DNA from: Oceanospirillum multiglobuliferum
Lineage (GTDB): Bacteria; Pseudomonadota; Gammaproteobacteria; Pseudomonadales; Halomonadaceae
NCBI RefSeq assembly: GCF_900167095.1
Contig: NZ_FUXG01000001.1
Span: 186,001 to 250,000, forward strand
Reading direction: 5' to 3'
Length of the DNA stretch: 64,000 bases
Positions 29,979 to 37,295 of the stretch are shown here, piece by piece (position 1 is the stretch's first letter; each line of letters begins with the position of its first letter). The notes below the pieces were generated by a model. The model worked only from the letters and a program-made list of their open reading frames with translations. It searched no databases and was not told the origin of the DNA. The position numbers and the translations under genes are program-made.

Positions 29979-30437
29979 GTGGACACTAATATTGACTGGG
30001 TGTTAATGATACTGACATTCACCCTTGGCTGTGGTGCTGGCGCACTGCTTTACCACTTAATAAAAGCAAATACCGGACAAAGTGCCGATCTCAAACAGCG
30101 CATGAATCAGAAAGAAATGGAGCTAGCGCGCCTAACAGAAAGTGTTGGCGAGCACTTTGCCCGCACAGACGAGCTGGCTTCTGTTTTAGAGAAAAACTAC
30201 CAAAGCTTACTCAGCCATCTGCAAAAAGGCGCGGACTCATTTTGTGATGACGCCACTTTATATAAGCAGATCGGACATAAAAAAGGCCGCAATAAGGCGA
30301 CCTTTACCGAAAGCGCAGAAGAAGAGAACTACGCATCTGAACCACCTAGAGATTATGCACCAAAATCATCAGGTACATTATCTGAGAAATTTGGCTTAGA
30401 TCCAGAAGTAACACCGCAGCCACCTAAAGGCTTGTAA
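29979..30437 (+). CDS. zapG: ZapG/YhcB (DUF1043) inner-membrane protein
   Basis: 152 residues. The start is GTG at 29979, fixed by TAAGGAG six bases upstream. One membrane segment at about residues 5-26 (WVLMILTFTLGCGAGALLYHLI) followed by a coiled coil and the DUF1043 core GEHFARTDELASVLEKNYQSLLSHLQKGADSF near residue 51, then a disordered C-terminus ending PQPPKGL. YhcB/ZapG links division, elongation and envelope lipid balance in enterics. Divergent from zapE. Confidence 0.92.
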   Translation: MDTNIDWVLMILTFTLGCGAGALLYHLIKANTGQSADLKQRMNQKEMELARLTESVGEHFARTDELASVLEKNYQSLLSHLQKGADSFCDDATLYKQIGHKKGRNKATFTESAEEENYASEPPRDYAPKSSGTLSEKFGLDPEVTPQPPKGL

Positions 30438-30450
30438 AAAGGCATATTGA

Positions 30451-30496
30451 AGCGGCTAGCTTTGTGTTAGCCGCTCTATCTCTTGTAATATTTTTT
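30451..30496. terminator. hairpin between convergent zapG and NIF3 genes
   Basis: AGCGGCTA-GCTTTGTGT-TAGCCGCT stem, 8 bp, with a T6 run 15 bases further on. Imperfect as an intrinsic terminator but placed between converging genes. Confidence 0.45.
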
Positions 30497-30514
30497 CCGT
30501 CTGATTATTAATAT

Positions 30515-31291
30515 TTAAACAGGGTTATTCTCATCCAGTGCCAGATGCTGCACCCCGAACTTTTTACTTAGCCACTCACCTAATGCAACAACTCCGTAAC
30601 GCTCTGTGGCATGATGCCCAGCAGAAATATAAGCAATACCTAACTCCCTTGCAGCATGCACAGTATTCTCAGAGATTTCTCCACTAACAAAAAGATCACA
30701 CCCTCTCATCGCAGCCTGCTCTAGCATTCCTTGAGCTGCACCTGAGCACCAAGCAATATGTTTAATCGCTTTGTTAAGATCACCTATAACCAAAGGCTCT
30801 CTATCAAGAACATTATGAATAGTCGACGATACTTGCCCCAATGTTTGCACCTCTGGCAGCATACCAACTAAACCAATACTGCGGGGGTTACCAGCCTCAA
30901 GCCCAGCCGTAATTTGCCAATTTAGTTTCTGAGCCAACTGTGCATTATTACCCAAAACAGGGTGTGCATCTAAAGGCAGATGATAAGCCAACAAGCTGAT
31001 ATCATTTTTGATCAAACTTGATAAGCGGCGATATTTCATACCAACAATCTCTGGCGCCTCATTGCGCCAAAAATAACCATGATGCACCAACAAAAGATCT
31101 GCATTCGCAGCGATCGCTTGATCAATAATATTTTGGCTTGCGGTAACTGCCGTAGCAATCAAACCAACCTGCTCTGTCCCCTGGACTTGTAGGCCATTTG
31201 GGCAATAGTCTTTAAAAGCATCAATCTCTAACTCAGCATTAACAGCTGAAATTAACTCTGACAACGACACTTGCCTGTGCTGAGTATTCAT
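30515..31291 (-). CDS. NIF3/YbgI-family dinuclear-metal protein
   Basis: 258 residues of the NIF3 family: EIDAFKDYCPNGLQVQG near residue 17, DLLLVHHGYFWRNE near residue 65 and the C-terminal SAGHHATERYGVVALGEWL near residue 222 hold the histidines and acids that bind two metals in YbgI. Linked in the literature to GTP cyclohydrolase-like or radiation-response roles, but function is not settled. In pseudomonads this gene also lies beside algW. Divergent from algW. Confidence 0.93.
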   Translation of the reverse strand: MNTQHRQVSLSELISAVNAELEIDAFKDYCPNGLQVQGTEQVGLIATAVTASQNIIDQAIAANADLLLVHHGYFWRNEAPEIVGMKYRRLSSLIKNDISLLAYHLPLDAHPVLGNNAQLAQKLNWQITAGLEAGNPRSIGLVGMLPEVQTLGQVSSTIHNVLDREPLVIGDLNKAIKHIAWCSGAAQGMLEQAAMRGCDLFVSGEISENTVHAARELGIAYISAGHHATERYGVVALGEWLSKKFGVQHLALDENNPV

Positions 31292-31358
31292 TTAAACCTC
31301 TTCACTACTACTTGTTGTGCTTATACAGATATTTACGGGTTAATTTATCTAGATAAAC

Positions 31359-31386
31359 TTGATTTGCAGACTTTTACCACCATAAT
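31359..31386 (+). promoter_or_regulatory. candidate promoter of algW
   Basis: TTGATT, 16-base spacer, CATAAT, 37 bases before the chosen algW start; supports that start over the longer frame. Confidence 0.35.
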
Positions 31387-31423
31387 CGATGCATTATATC
31401 TTTTTCGACAGCAAGTGTTTTTT

Positions 31424-32578
31424 ATGCAACAGATCCTTCGATATTTATCATGGCCTGTCACCGCAGGTGTCTTGCTCGGCATCTATATTCATTATCAAAA
31501 CACTAATACTGTTGAAACGACCTTAAAGCCGACCACCGCGCTTTTCCAAACTGCACAGGCAGCAACTCAAACACCAAAACTGAGCGGGCCATACAGCTAC
31601 TCTGATGCAGTAAAACAAGCCGCTCCTGCTGTTGTGAATATCTATACCAGTAAAATTATTGAAGAGCGCAGCCACCCCCTATTACAAGACCCAGCCTTTC
31701 GTCAGTTCTTTGGCTATAACAACATGCCTCGCCAACAGCGTATGCAATCTAGTTTAGGCTCAGGGGTTATTGCCAGTGCTGATGGTTATATTTTAACAAA
31801 CAATCATGTAATTGCAGGCGCCGATGAAATTAAAGTAGCGCTTAAAGATGGTCGAGAAACAATTGCACAATTGGTCGGTGCAGACCCTGAAACAGACCTT
31901 GCAGTGCTACGTATAAACCTACCAAATTTACCAGTTATTACCATCGCGCCCTCTGATCAAATTGACGTAGGAGATGTTGTTTTGGCCATTGGCAATCCCT
32001 TTGGTGTAGGGCAGACGGTTACCATGGGAATCGTGAGTGCTACAGGCCGAGATCAGCTGGGCATTAATACCTTTGAGGATTTTATTCAAACAGATGCTGC
32101 AATCAATCCAGGTAACTCAGGTGGTGCGCTCATCAATCCAAGAGGTGAACTACTAGGTATTAACACCGCTATTTTCAGCAAATCAGGCGGTTCCCAAGGT
32201 ATAGGCTTTGCAATTCCCTCTAATTTAGCCCGCGACATCATGATTGATCTGATTCGAGAAGGCAGCGTGGTTAGAGGCTGGCTAGGCGTTGAAGTTCAAG
32301 AGCTTACACCATCATTAGCCCGATCTTTTGGCTTCAATAACAGCGGCATATTGATCGCAGGCTTACTACGTAATGGCCCCGCACATTTAGCAGGCTTACA
32401 GCCTGGGGATATTATTACCGCAGTTGAGGGACAGGCTGTGGAAAACGGCCGCTTAACCATGAATGCCATTGCCAAGAAACGCCCAGGCACCAAAATTAAG
32501 CTTACTATTTTCCGTAATGGTCGATCACTCAATATCAATGCAGAAGTGGGCCGCCGCCCTGTTCTAGTCAACAACTAA
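31424..32578 (+). CDS. algW: AlgW/DegS-type site-1 periplasmic serine protease
   Basis: 384 residues from the ATG at 31424 (MQQILRYLSWPVTAG). The longer frame from 31271 would overlap the divergent NIF3 gene and lacks family similarity. One N-terminal membrane anchor (about residues 7-24), a trypsin-like domain with His in ILTNNHVIAGADEI, Asp in DPETDLAVLRI and Ser in AAINPGNSGGALINP, then one PDZ domain (GWLGVEVQEL...GLQPGDIITAVEG). A single PDZ and membrane anchor point to DegS/AlgW, which cleaves the anti-sigma factor RseA/MucA when PDZ senses misfolded porins. Confidence 0.95.
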   Translation: MQQILRYLSWPVTAGVLLGIYIHYQNTNTVETTLKPTTALFQTAQAATQTPKLSGPYSYSDAVKQAAPAVVNIYTSKIIEERSHPLLQDPAFRQFFGYNNMPRQQRMQSSLGSGVIASADGYILTNNHVIAGADEIKVALKDGRETIAQLVGADPETDLAVLRINLPNLPVITIAPSDQIDVGDVVLAIGNPFGVGQTVTMGIVSATGRDQLGINTFEDFIQTDAAINPGNSGGALINPRGELLGINTAIFSKSGGSQGIGFAIPSNLARDIMIDLIREGSVVRGWLGVEVQELTPSLARSFGFNNSGILIAGLLRNGPAHLAGLQPGDIITAVEGQAVENGRLTMNAIAKKRPGTKIKLTIFRNGRSLNINAEVGRRPVLVNN

Positions 32579-32603
32579 CCATCTTTCGGCTGGACTCGAT
32601 CAT

Positions 32604-32933
32604 ATGGCGTATGACAAAGGCTTAGCGGAGCGTATTCGTGAGCAACTCAAGGGCAATATCTATATCACCGAAAAGAAAATGTTCGGTGGGCTGTGTTTTT
32701 TGCATGACGGCAATATGCTCTGCGGCATCGTCAAAGATGAATTGATGCTGCGCACAGGGCCTGATCTTTATGCAACACTGCTGACCAAACCCCATGCCCG
32801 TGAGATGGACTTTACAGGTCGCCCTATGAAAGGCATGTTAATCGTCGAAACGCAGGGTTTCTCAGAAGATACTGATCTGAAATGGTGGCTAGATCAGGTA
32901 CTGGTGTTTGTAAGCGGGTTGCCGCCGAAATAA
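32604..32933 (+). CDS. TfoX N-terminal domain protein
   Basis: 109 residues, a stand-alone TfoX-N domain: RIREQLKGNIYITEKKMFGGLCFLHDGNMLCGIVKDELMLRTG, then ARPMDF-like AREMDFTGRPMKGMLIVE. Full-length TfoX/Sxy regulates competence, but small single-domain proteins of this type have no proven role. It follows algW by 25 bases. Immediately after its stop codon (2 bases) the repetitive accessory DNA begins. Confidence 0.85.
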   Translation: MAYDKGLAERIREQLKGNIYITEKKMFGGLCFLHDGNMLCGIVKDELMLRTGPDLYATLLTKPHAREMDFTGRPMKGMLIVETQGFSEDTDLKWWLDQVLVFVSGLPPK

Positions 32934-32935
32934 AT

Positions 32936-33177
32936 GCCTGAATGACTTAGTTCAAGAATATAATCAGTCTTTCGAGAGAGCTTATAAAAATACGAATGTC
33001 AGAGAAAGAGATATATCAACAGGTATCGAAAAAATGATACCAACAACTGAAAAATACCCAACATTTTCAGAACGACTTGAAAAGGGCGGTCTAGAGCTTT
33101 TTGCTATACTTAAGTTCTCCCATGAAAGCCCCTCTGACCTATCAAATATCTATTCACTTATAGACCTTAATGCTTAG
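32936..33177 (+). pseudogene. 5'-truncated third copy (copy A) of the tandem unknown gene
   Basis: An open frame of about 80 codons with no start codon that matches the last third of the two full copies at 33388 and 34564 (from LNDLVQEYNQSFE to NIYSLIDLNA and stop). Similarity begins two bases after the tfoX-like stop and ends a few bases into the flanking hairpin. It keeps a clean reading frame and is closer to copy C than to copy B (it shares KNTNVRERDISTGIEKM). Probably a remnant left by unequal recombination; unlikely to be expressed. Confidence 0.85.
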
Positions 33178-33333
33178 CTGTGAGGGTCCGAATGATCGCA
33201 CACCCATTTCGCATACAAAATAACACCTTACCTTCAATTTAATTCTTGCCTATAAAATATAACACTGCGATTAATTTTAAACCCTACACCGCAAATAAAA
33301 CCGAATAAAATACGATATTGCCTATTAATGCTA

Positions 33334-33361
33334 TTCAAATTTTAGCCGATATAACTATAGA
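33334..33361 (+). promoter_or_regulatory. candidate promoter of copy B
   Basis: TTCAAA, 16-base spacer, TATAGA, 26 bases before the ATG; the same sequence precedes copy C. Confidence 0.4.
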
Positions 33362-33387
33362 TTAAAGCCATCTTATGGAGAAAATAT

Positions 33388-34203
33388 ATGGATATTCGTA
33401 ATACATCTTCTTTCCTTTCAACCCTCACAGCTGGCAGTGCTTCAGCAACGACTAAGAACAGGTTGAAATACACGCCTCCTGCCGATGAGGGCATAAACCT
33501 GAAAGAAGCTATTGAAGGGGGTAAAGCATATCAAGAAATGCAAGATCAGCGTCACGCCGAGTATAGGAAAATCTGGGGCGATAATTTTCAAAATGTATTT
33601 AAGCTAGCTCGATCTGCAGAAGATCATTTATCAACAGGGTTTCAAGGCTTTGAAAGCTTCAAAGAAAAGCAAGCCATAGAGCATCCCAATATAGATATAG
33701 ATAGCCTGGATGTTGCCTTGGAAGATGGTCAACTCAAGCTCAGTGCACTCGATGTGAATGGTCAACCTATATCAGATAAACAACTCGCATCAATTGAAGA
33801 CGAGTTTTTTAAAGAGGAAGAGCTAGTTGAGTCACTAACACTTGGCCTATCGGAGCTAACAGAATCAATTGCTCACTCCACATCAGATTTTTTCAGAGAT
33901 TATGACCTTGAGTTCAGCCGCGAGGGTATCGTAAAGGATGGTCGGTTTAGCCTGAATGATTTAGTTCAGGAATATAATCAATCTTTCGAGAAACGCTATA
34001 AGGATTCGAATGAAAGAGAAAGAGAAAGAGAAAGAGATATATCAAAAGGTATTGATAAAATGATACCAACAACTGAAAAATACTCAACATTTTCAGAACG
34101 ACTTGAAAGGGGCGGTCTAGAGGTTTTTGCTACACTTAATTTCGCTCATGAAAGACCCACTGATCCAGCAAATATCTATTCACTCATAGAGCTTAATGCT
34201 TAA
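33388..34203 (+). CDS. unknown tandem-duplicated protein, copy B
   Basis: 271 residues; I do not recognise a family. No signal peptide or membrane segment; the N-terminus is Ser/Thr-rich (MDIRNTSSFLSTLTAGSASA) and the rest is acidic and probably helical, with a charged DLEFSREGIVKDGRFSLNDLVQEYNQSFE stretch and a run RERERERERD near residue 210. ATGGAG precedes the ATG at 9 bases. It differs from copy C mainly near residues 50-80 and in the last 65 residues; the middle (about 85-185) is almost identical. The RE run comes from a six-base tandem repeat absent from the other copies. Function unknown. Confidence 0.85.
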   Translation: MDIRNTSSFLSTLTAGSASATTKNRLKYTPPADEGINLKEAIEGGKAYQEMQDQRHAEYRKIWGDNFQNVFKLARSAEDHLSTGFQGFESFKEKQAIEHPNIDIDSLDVALEDGQLKLSALDVNGQPISDKQLASIEDEFFKEEELVESLTLGLSELTESIAHSTSDFFRDYDLEFSREGIVKDGRFSLNDLVQEYNQSFEKRYKDSNERERERERDISKGIDKMIPTTEKYSTFSERLERGGLEVFATLNFAHERPTDPANIYSLIELNA

Positions 34204-34218
34204 CTGTGAGACCCCGAA

Positions 34219-34257
34219 TGATCGCATAGAAATATAATTATTTTCACTATGCGATCA
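34219..34257. terminator. long perfect hairpin after copy B
   Basis: TGATCGCATAG and CTATGCGATCA form an 11-bp perfect stem around an AT-rich 17-base loop that can pair further (AAATA/TATTT). There is no T-run after it. It is repeated after copy C and disrupted after copy A. Confidence 0.5.
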
Positions 34258-34284
34258 CTCTTAATCTAAAACGTTAATATGTAA

Positions 34285-34411
34285 TTACAAACATGTCCAC
34301 TTTGAACCACCCGTGTTGTAATCTCTCTCGTAGTAAAACATTTTCGCTAACTTTTCTTGGCAGATATGGATGAAATAATTGTTATCTATTGTAGTACCAT
34401 CAGACATCTTA
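34285..34411 (-). pseudogene. detached 3' end of the convergent secreted-protein gene
   Basis: Minus-strand frame encodes about 40 residues ending YFIHICQEKLAKMFYYERDY and then the same last residues as the intact-end copy at 35455. It has its own stop (TAA instead of TGA), and diverges upstream (SDGTTIDNN against PNNTIVDDN). There is no start codon. It is part of repeat unit 1, so the duplicated unit carried the tail of the neighbouring gene. Confidence 0.85.
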
Positions 34412-34509
34412 AATTTAATTCTTGCCTATAAAATAGAACACTGCGATTAATTTTAAACCCTACACTACAAGTAAAACCGAATAAAATACGATATTGCCTA
34501 TTAATGCTA

Positions 34510-34537
34510 TTCAAATTTTAGCCGATATAACTATAGA
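34510..34537 (+). promoter_or_regulatory. candidate promoter of copy C
   Basis: TTCAAA, 16-base spacer, TATAGA, identical to that of copy B. Confidence 0.4.
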
Positions 34538-34563
34538 TTAAAGCCATCTTATGGAGAAAATAT

Positions 34564-35373
34564 ATGGATATTCGTAATACATCTTCTTTCCTTTCAACCC
34601 TCACTGCTGGCAGTGCTTCAGCAACGACTAAGAACCGGTTGGAATACACGCCTCCTGCCGATGAGGGTATAAACCTGAAAGAGGCTATTGAGGGGGGTAA
34701 AGCATATCAAGAAATGCAAGATAAGCGTCTCGCTGAGTCTTCGAAAATCTGGAGCGATAATTTTCAAAATGTATTTAAGCTAGCTCGATCTGCAGAAGAT
34801 CATTTATTAGCAGGGTTTCAAGGCTTTGAAAGCTTCAAAGAAAAGCAAGCCATAGAACACCCCAATATAGATATAGATAGCCTGGATGTTGCCTTGGAAG
34901 ATGGTCAACTCAAGCTCAGTGCACTCGATGTGAATGGTCAACCTATATCAGATAAGCAACTCGCATCAATTGAAGACGAGTTTTTTAAAGAGGAAGAGCT
35001 AGTTGAGTCACTAACACTGGGCCTATCGGAGCTAACAGAATCCATTGCACACTCCACATCAGAGTTTTTCAGAGATTATGACCTTGAGTTCAGCCGCGAG
35101 GGTATCGTAAAGGATGGTCGGTTTAGCCTGAATGATTTAGTTCAAGAATATAATCAATCTTTCGAGAAAGCTTATAAAAATACGAATGTTAGAGAAAGAG
35201 ATATATCAACAGGCATCGAAAAAATGATACCAGCAACTGAAAAATATCCAACATTTTCAGAACGACTTGAAAAGAATGGTCTAGAAATTTTTGCTACACT
35301 TAATTTCGCTCATGAAAGACCCTCTCCCTCTGAACGATCAAATATCTATTCACTTATAGACCTCAATGCTTAG
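34564..35373 (+). CDS. unknown tandem-duplicated protein, copy C
   Basis: 269 residues, paralogue of copy B with the same start context and N-terminus. Same lack of signal peptide or known domain. Differences from B: SSKIWSDNF in place of YRKIWGDNF near residue 60, LLAG in place of STGF near residue 81, no RE-run, and a two-residue longer ERPSPSERSN near the end. Most substitutions are in-frame and conservative, which suggests both copies are or were under selection. It converges on the secreted-protein gene across the 35389-35427 hairpin. Function unknown. Confidence 0.85.
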   Translation: MDIRNTSSFLSTLTAGSASATTKNRLEYTPPADEGINLKEAIEGGKAYQEMQDKRLAESSKIWSDNFQNVFKLARSAEDHLLAGFQGFESFKEKQAIEHPNIDIDSLDVALEDGQLKLSALDVNGQPISDKQLASIEDEFFKEEELVESLTLGLSELTESIAHSTSEFFRDYDLEFSREGIVKDGRFSLNDLVQEYNQSFEKAYKNTNVRERDISTGIEKMIPATEKYPTFSERLEKNGLEIFATLNFAHERPSPSERSNIYSLIDLNA

Positions 35374-35388
35374 CTGTGAGGGTCCGAA

Positions 35389-35427
35389 TGATCGCATAGA
35401 AATATAATTATTTTTACTATGCGATCA
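35389..35427. terminator. long perfect hairpin after copy C
   Basis: Same 11-bp TGATCGCATAG/CTATGCGATCA stem as at 34219; between two convergent genes, so a bidirectional termination role is likely though no T-run is present. Confidence 0.5.
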
Positions 35428-35454
35428 TTCTGAATCTAAAACGTTAATATGTGA

Positions 35455-36911
35455 TCATAAGCATGTCCACTTTGAACCACCCGTGTTGTAATCTCTCTCG
35501 TAGTAACACATTTTTGCTAACTTTTCTTGGCAGATATGAACAAAATAATTGTCATCTACTATAGTATTATTAGGTAAAGAAACCTCATAGAAACCTACGC
35601 CCCAAGCAATATCCCACCATTCAGAAGGATTAGTTGGTGTTCCACTATGCACCCTATTATGGACATCAGGTTCCTCCCTGACTACACCGCACTTATCTCC
35701 TTTCAATGAAACCGATCCATTAAAATAACCGTTCTCATCTGCTAATAGAGTTTGAGACTCCAGCAATCCTGATCCGCCAGTTTGAATACGAACTCTCACA
35801 GATGTGAGCGGAACAGGGTTATTGTTACTATCTTTAACTGTGCCAGAGAAGCTTATACGATCATGGGCTTCAATAGATGCCGTTTTTAGCACCTCTACAT
35901 CATCCAATCTACCCGATTGCACTAAGAGCTTCGTCAGGTTTTCATTATTCCAGGCTTTAAAGCCTGTGACACTCTCAGCTGAGCCTGGATTATGAACACC
36001 CAGAGAGTATTGGGCCGATGCCGGAGGTGGATTACCTGCCGCAGACCGAACCAGGAGGTTAATCGTGGGCCAGGAGTAACATTGTAGGTATTTAACTGGT
36101 TCTTCACTAACTGAACCCAGGCAGCACCATTCCAGATTTCAAATGAAAACTGTTCACTCGCACTAAAACGAAGGCTTAAAAGGCTTTGATCTGGCCCGAC
36201 AGTATAAGAGAAAAAGTCCAGATCATTAGCATTATCCAGATTACCCTGAATCACCGCATTAGTTTGAAGGCTGGTGCTCTGGCCGAATTTATCATTGGCT
36301 TCATACTGGTCAAAGTTATTATAACCGAGCCAGCCTAAAGTGACGGGGTCACCAGAAGAACCCTGAGTCGCCTGAGCAAATAGCACATAAGCACCTGCTG
36401 CAGCCTTAGCAACAGTCTGTTCACTCGTTGAGTTTGGGCTAACAGACGAATCAATAAGCGTGAACTGCCCATCATCTTCATATTTAAAGAAGAAAAGATC
36501 ATAGTTAACGGCTGACGGTATATTCAGCATTAACCCTTCAATTTTTGTCTCGGCATCCACGACAGTACTGACACAATAAGACGATCCTTCCGTATTAAAA
36601 GCAACCAGCGTACCGCTGCCAATCGCTAAATTAGGACAGCCTGTTTCCATTTCGACCTGACTTGCTGTTTTCGATAGCATTTGAAGCTGAGAGGCCATTC
36701 TATTACGTTTTGACTTATATTTTGGCTCAATAGCCAGAGAATACTCTCGCTTTAAGTCTTCATGTTCTCTTGTTTCTTCTCCAACAATATCTACGTAGTC
36801 CGCATTATAAATAGATGGTGGTTGAGTGAAATCAAGAGGCGCATCTTTAATATCGGCATGGGTTACAAATGATGCCAGCAATAGCGTGGCAGAAGATAAT
36901 ATCTTAAGCAT
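35455..36911 (-). pseudogene. secreted PPC / Ig-like domain protein, split by a frameshift
   Basis: Reads as two frames: 36911 to about 36070 (about 280 residues, then 45 residues of unrelated frame to a stop at 35934) and about 36068 to 35455. Joining them by one extra C in the CCC run near 36067-36069 restores GPTINLLVRSAAGNPPPASAQ and a continuous product of about 484 residues. Parts: Sec signal peptide (to about residue 19, THA-D), an unknown region, a PPC-like domain (YEANDKFGQSTSL...NDLDFFSYTVGPDQSL), an Ig-like domain (DRISFSGTVKDSNNNPVPLTSVRVRI), and a Cys-containing tail. Likely periplasmic or extracellular. Recent mutation, phase variation or sequencing error are all possible. Confidence 0.8.
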
Positions 36912-37295
36912 AAAACATCCTTTTTATGCAGTTTTTATTAAAAATCAATCGATCAATTTGTTTATTCAGTGTATTGGATAATACTGAGCCAGTAATATAT
37001 CGGATAAAACTCAAGTCAATATGAAAAACTAATCTCATGATCAATACAAAGACACTTGCTGTCTTGAATCTCAATTTTAAAAATACCGCAGATATCTATT
37101 ATACGTTTATGCTCAACCCATTTTTCATGCTTAAATACTGCCTCTTCCTGAATCCTGAGTTATTATAATCCTTTTATAATATCAACTGCATTCTGCATAA
37201 AGAATAAATGTGGTAGCTATAGGACGTTGATGTGCGCCTTTAGACTATAACCACCAAAGAATATATTTATTATTAAATTGAAAAATAATAAGAAA
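36912..37295. other. gene-free AT-rich gap
   Basis: No intact gene, RNA or convincing promoter. It contains one stop-free stretch on the minus strand (37016-37159) noted separately, and short AT-only inverted repeats near 37265-37290. Confidence 0.6.
37016..37159 (-). pseudogene. possible coding remnant
   Basis: A 47-codon frame without a start codon whose translation looks protein-like (HEKWVEHKRIIDICGIFKIE ... SKCLCIDHE). A stretch this long can be open by chance in this AT-rich gap, so this is only a hint. Confidence 0.15.

Larger units (their letters stand above)
33236..34411 (+). repeat. tandem direct repeat, unit 1 (about 1,176 bp)
   Basis: Starts at AATTTAATTCTTGCC and includes promoter region, gene copy B, hairpin and a detached 3' end of the convergent gene. 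The next unit starts immediately at 34412 with the same sequence. The two units are nearly identical over most of their length by eye. Confidence 0.9.
34412..35565 (+). repeat. tandem direct repeat, unit 2
   Basis: Same content as unit 1: upstream region, promoter, gene copy C, hairpin, and the 3' end of the convergent gene, which here continues into the longer gene. Similarity fades near 35565. Confidence 0.88.

Noticed and set aside
36921-36948. TTGATT-16-TAAAAA before the frameshifted secreted gene
   Set aside because: The -10 would be only about 10 bases from the ATG, leaving no room for a ribosome site.
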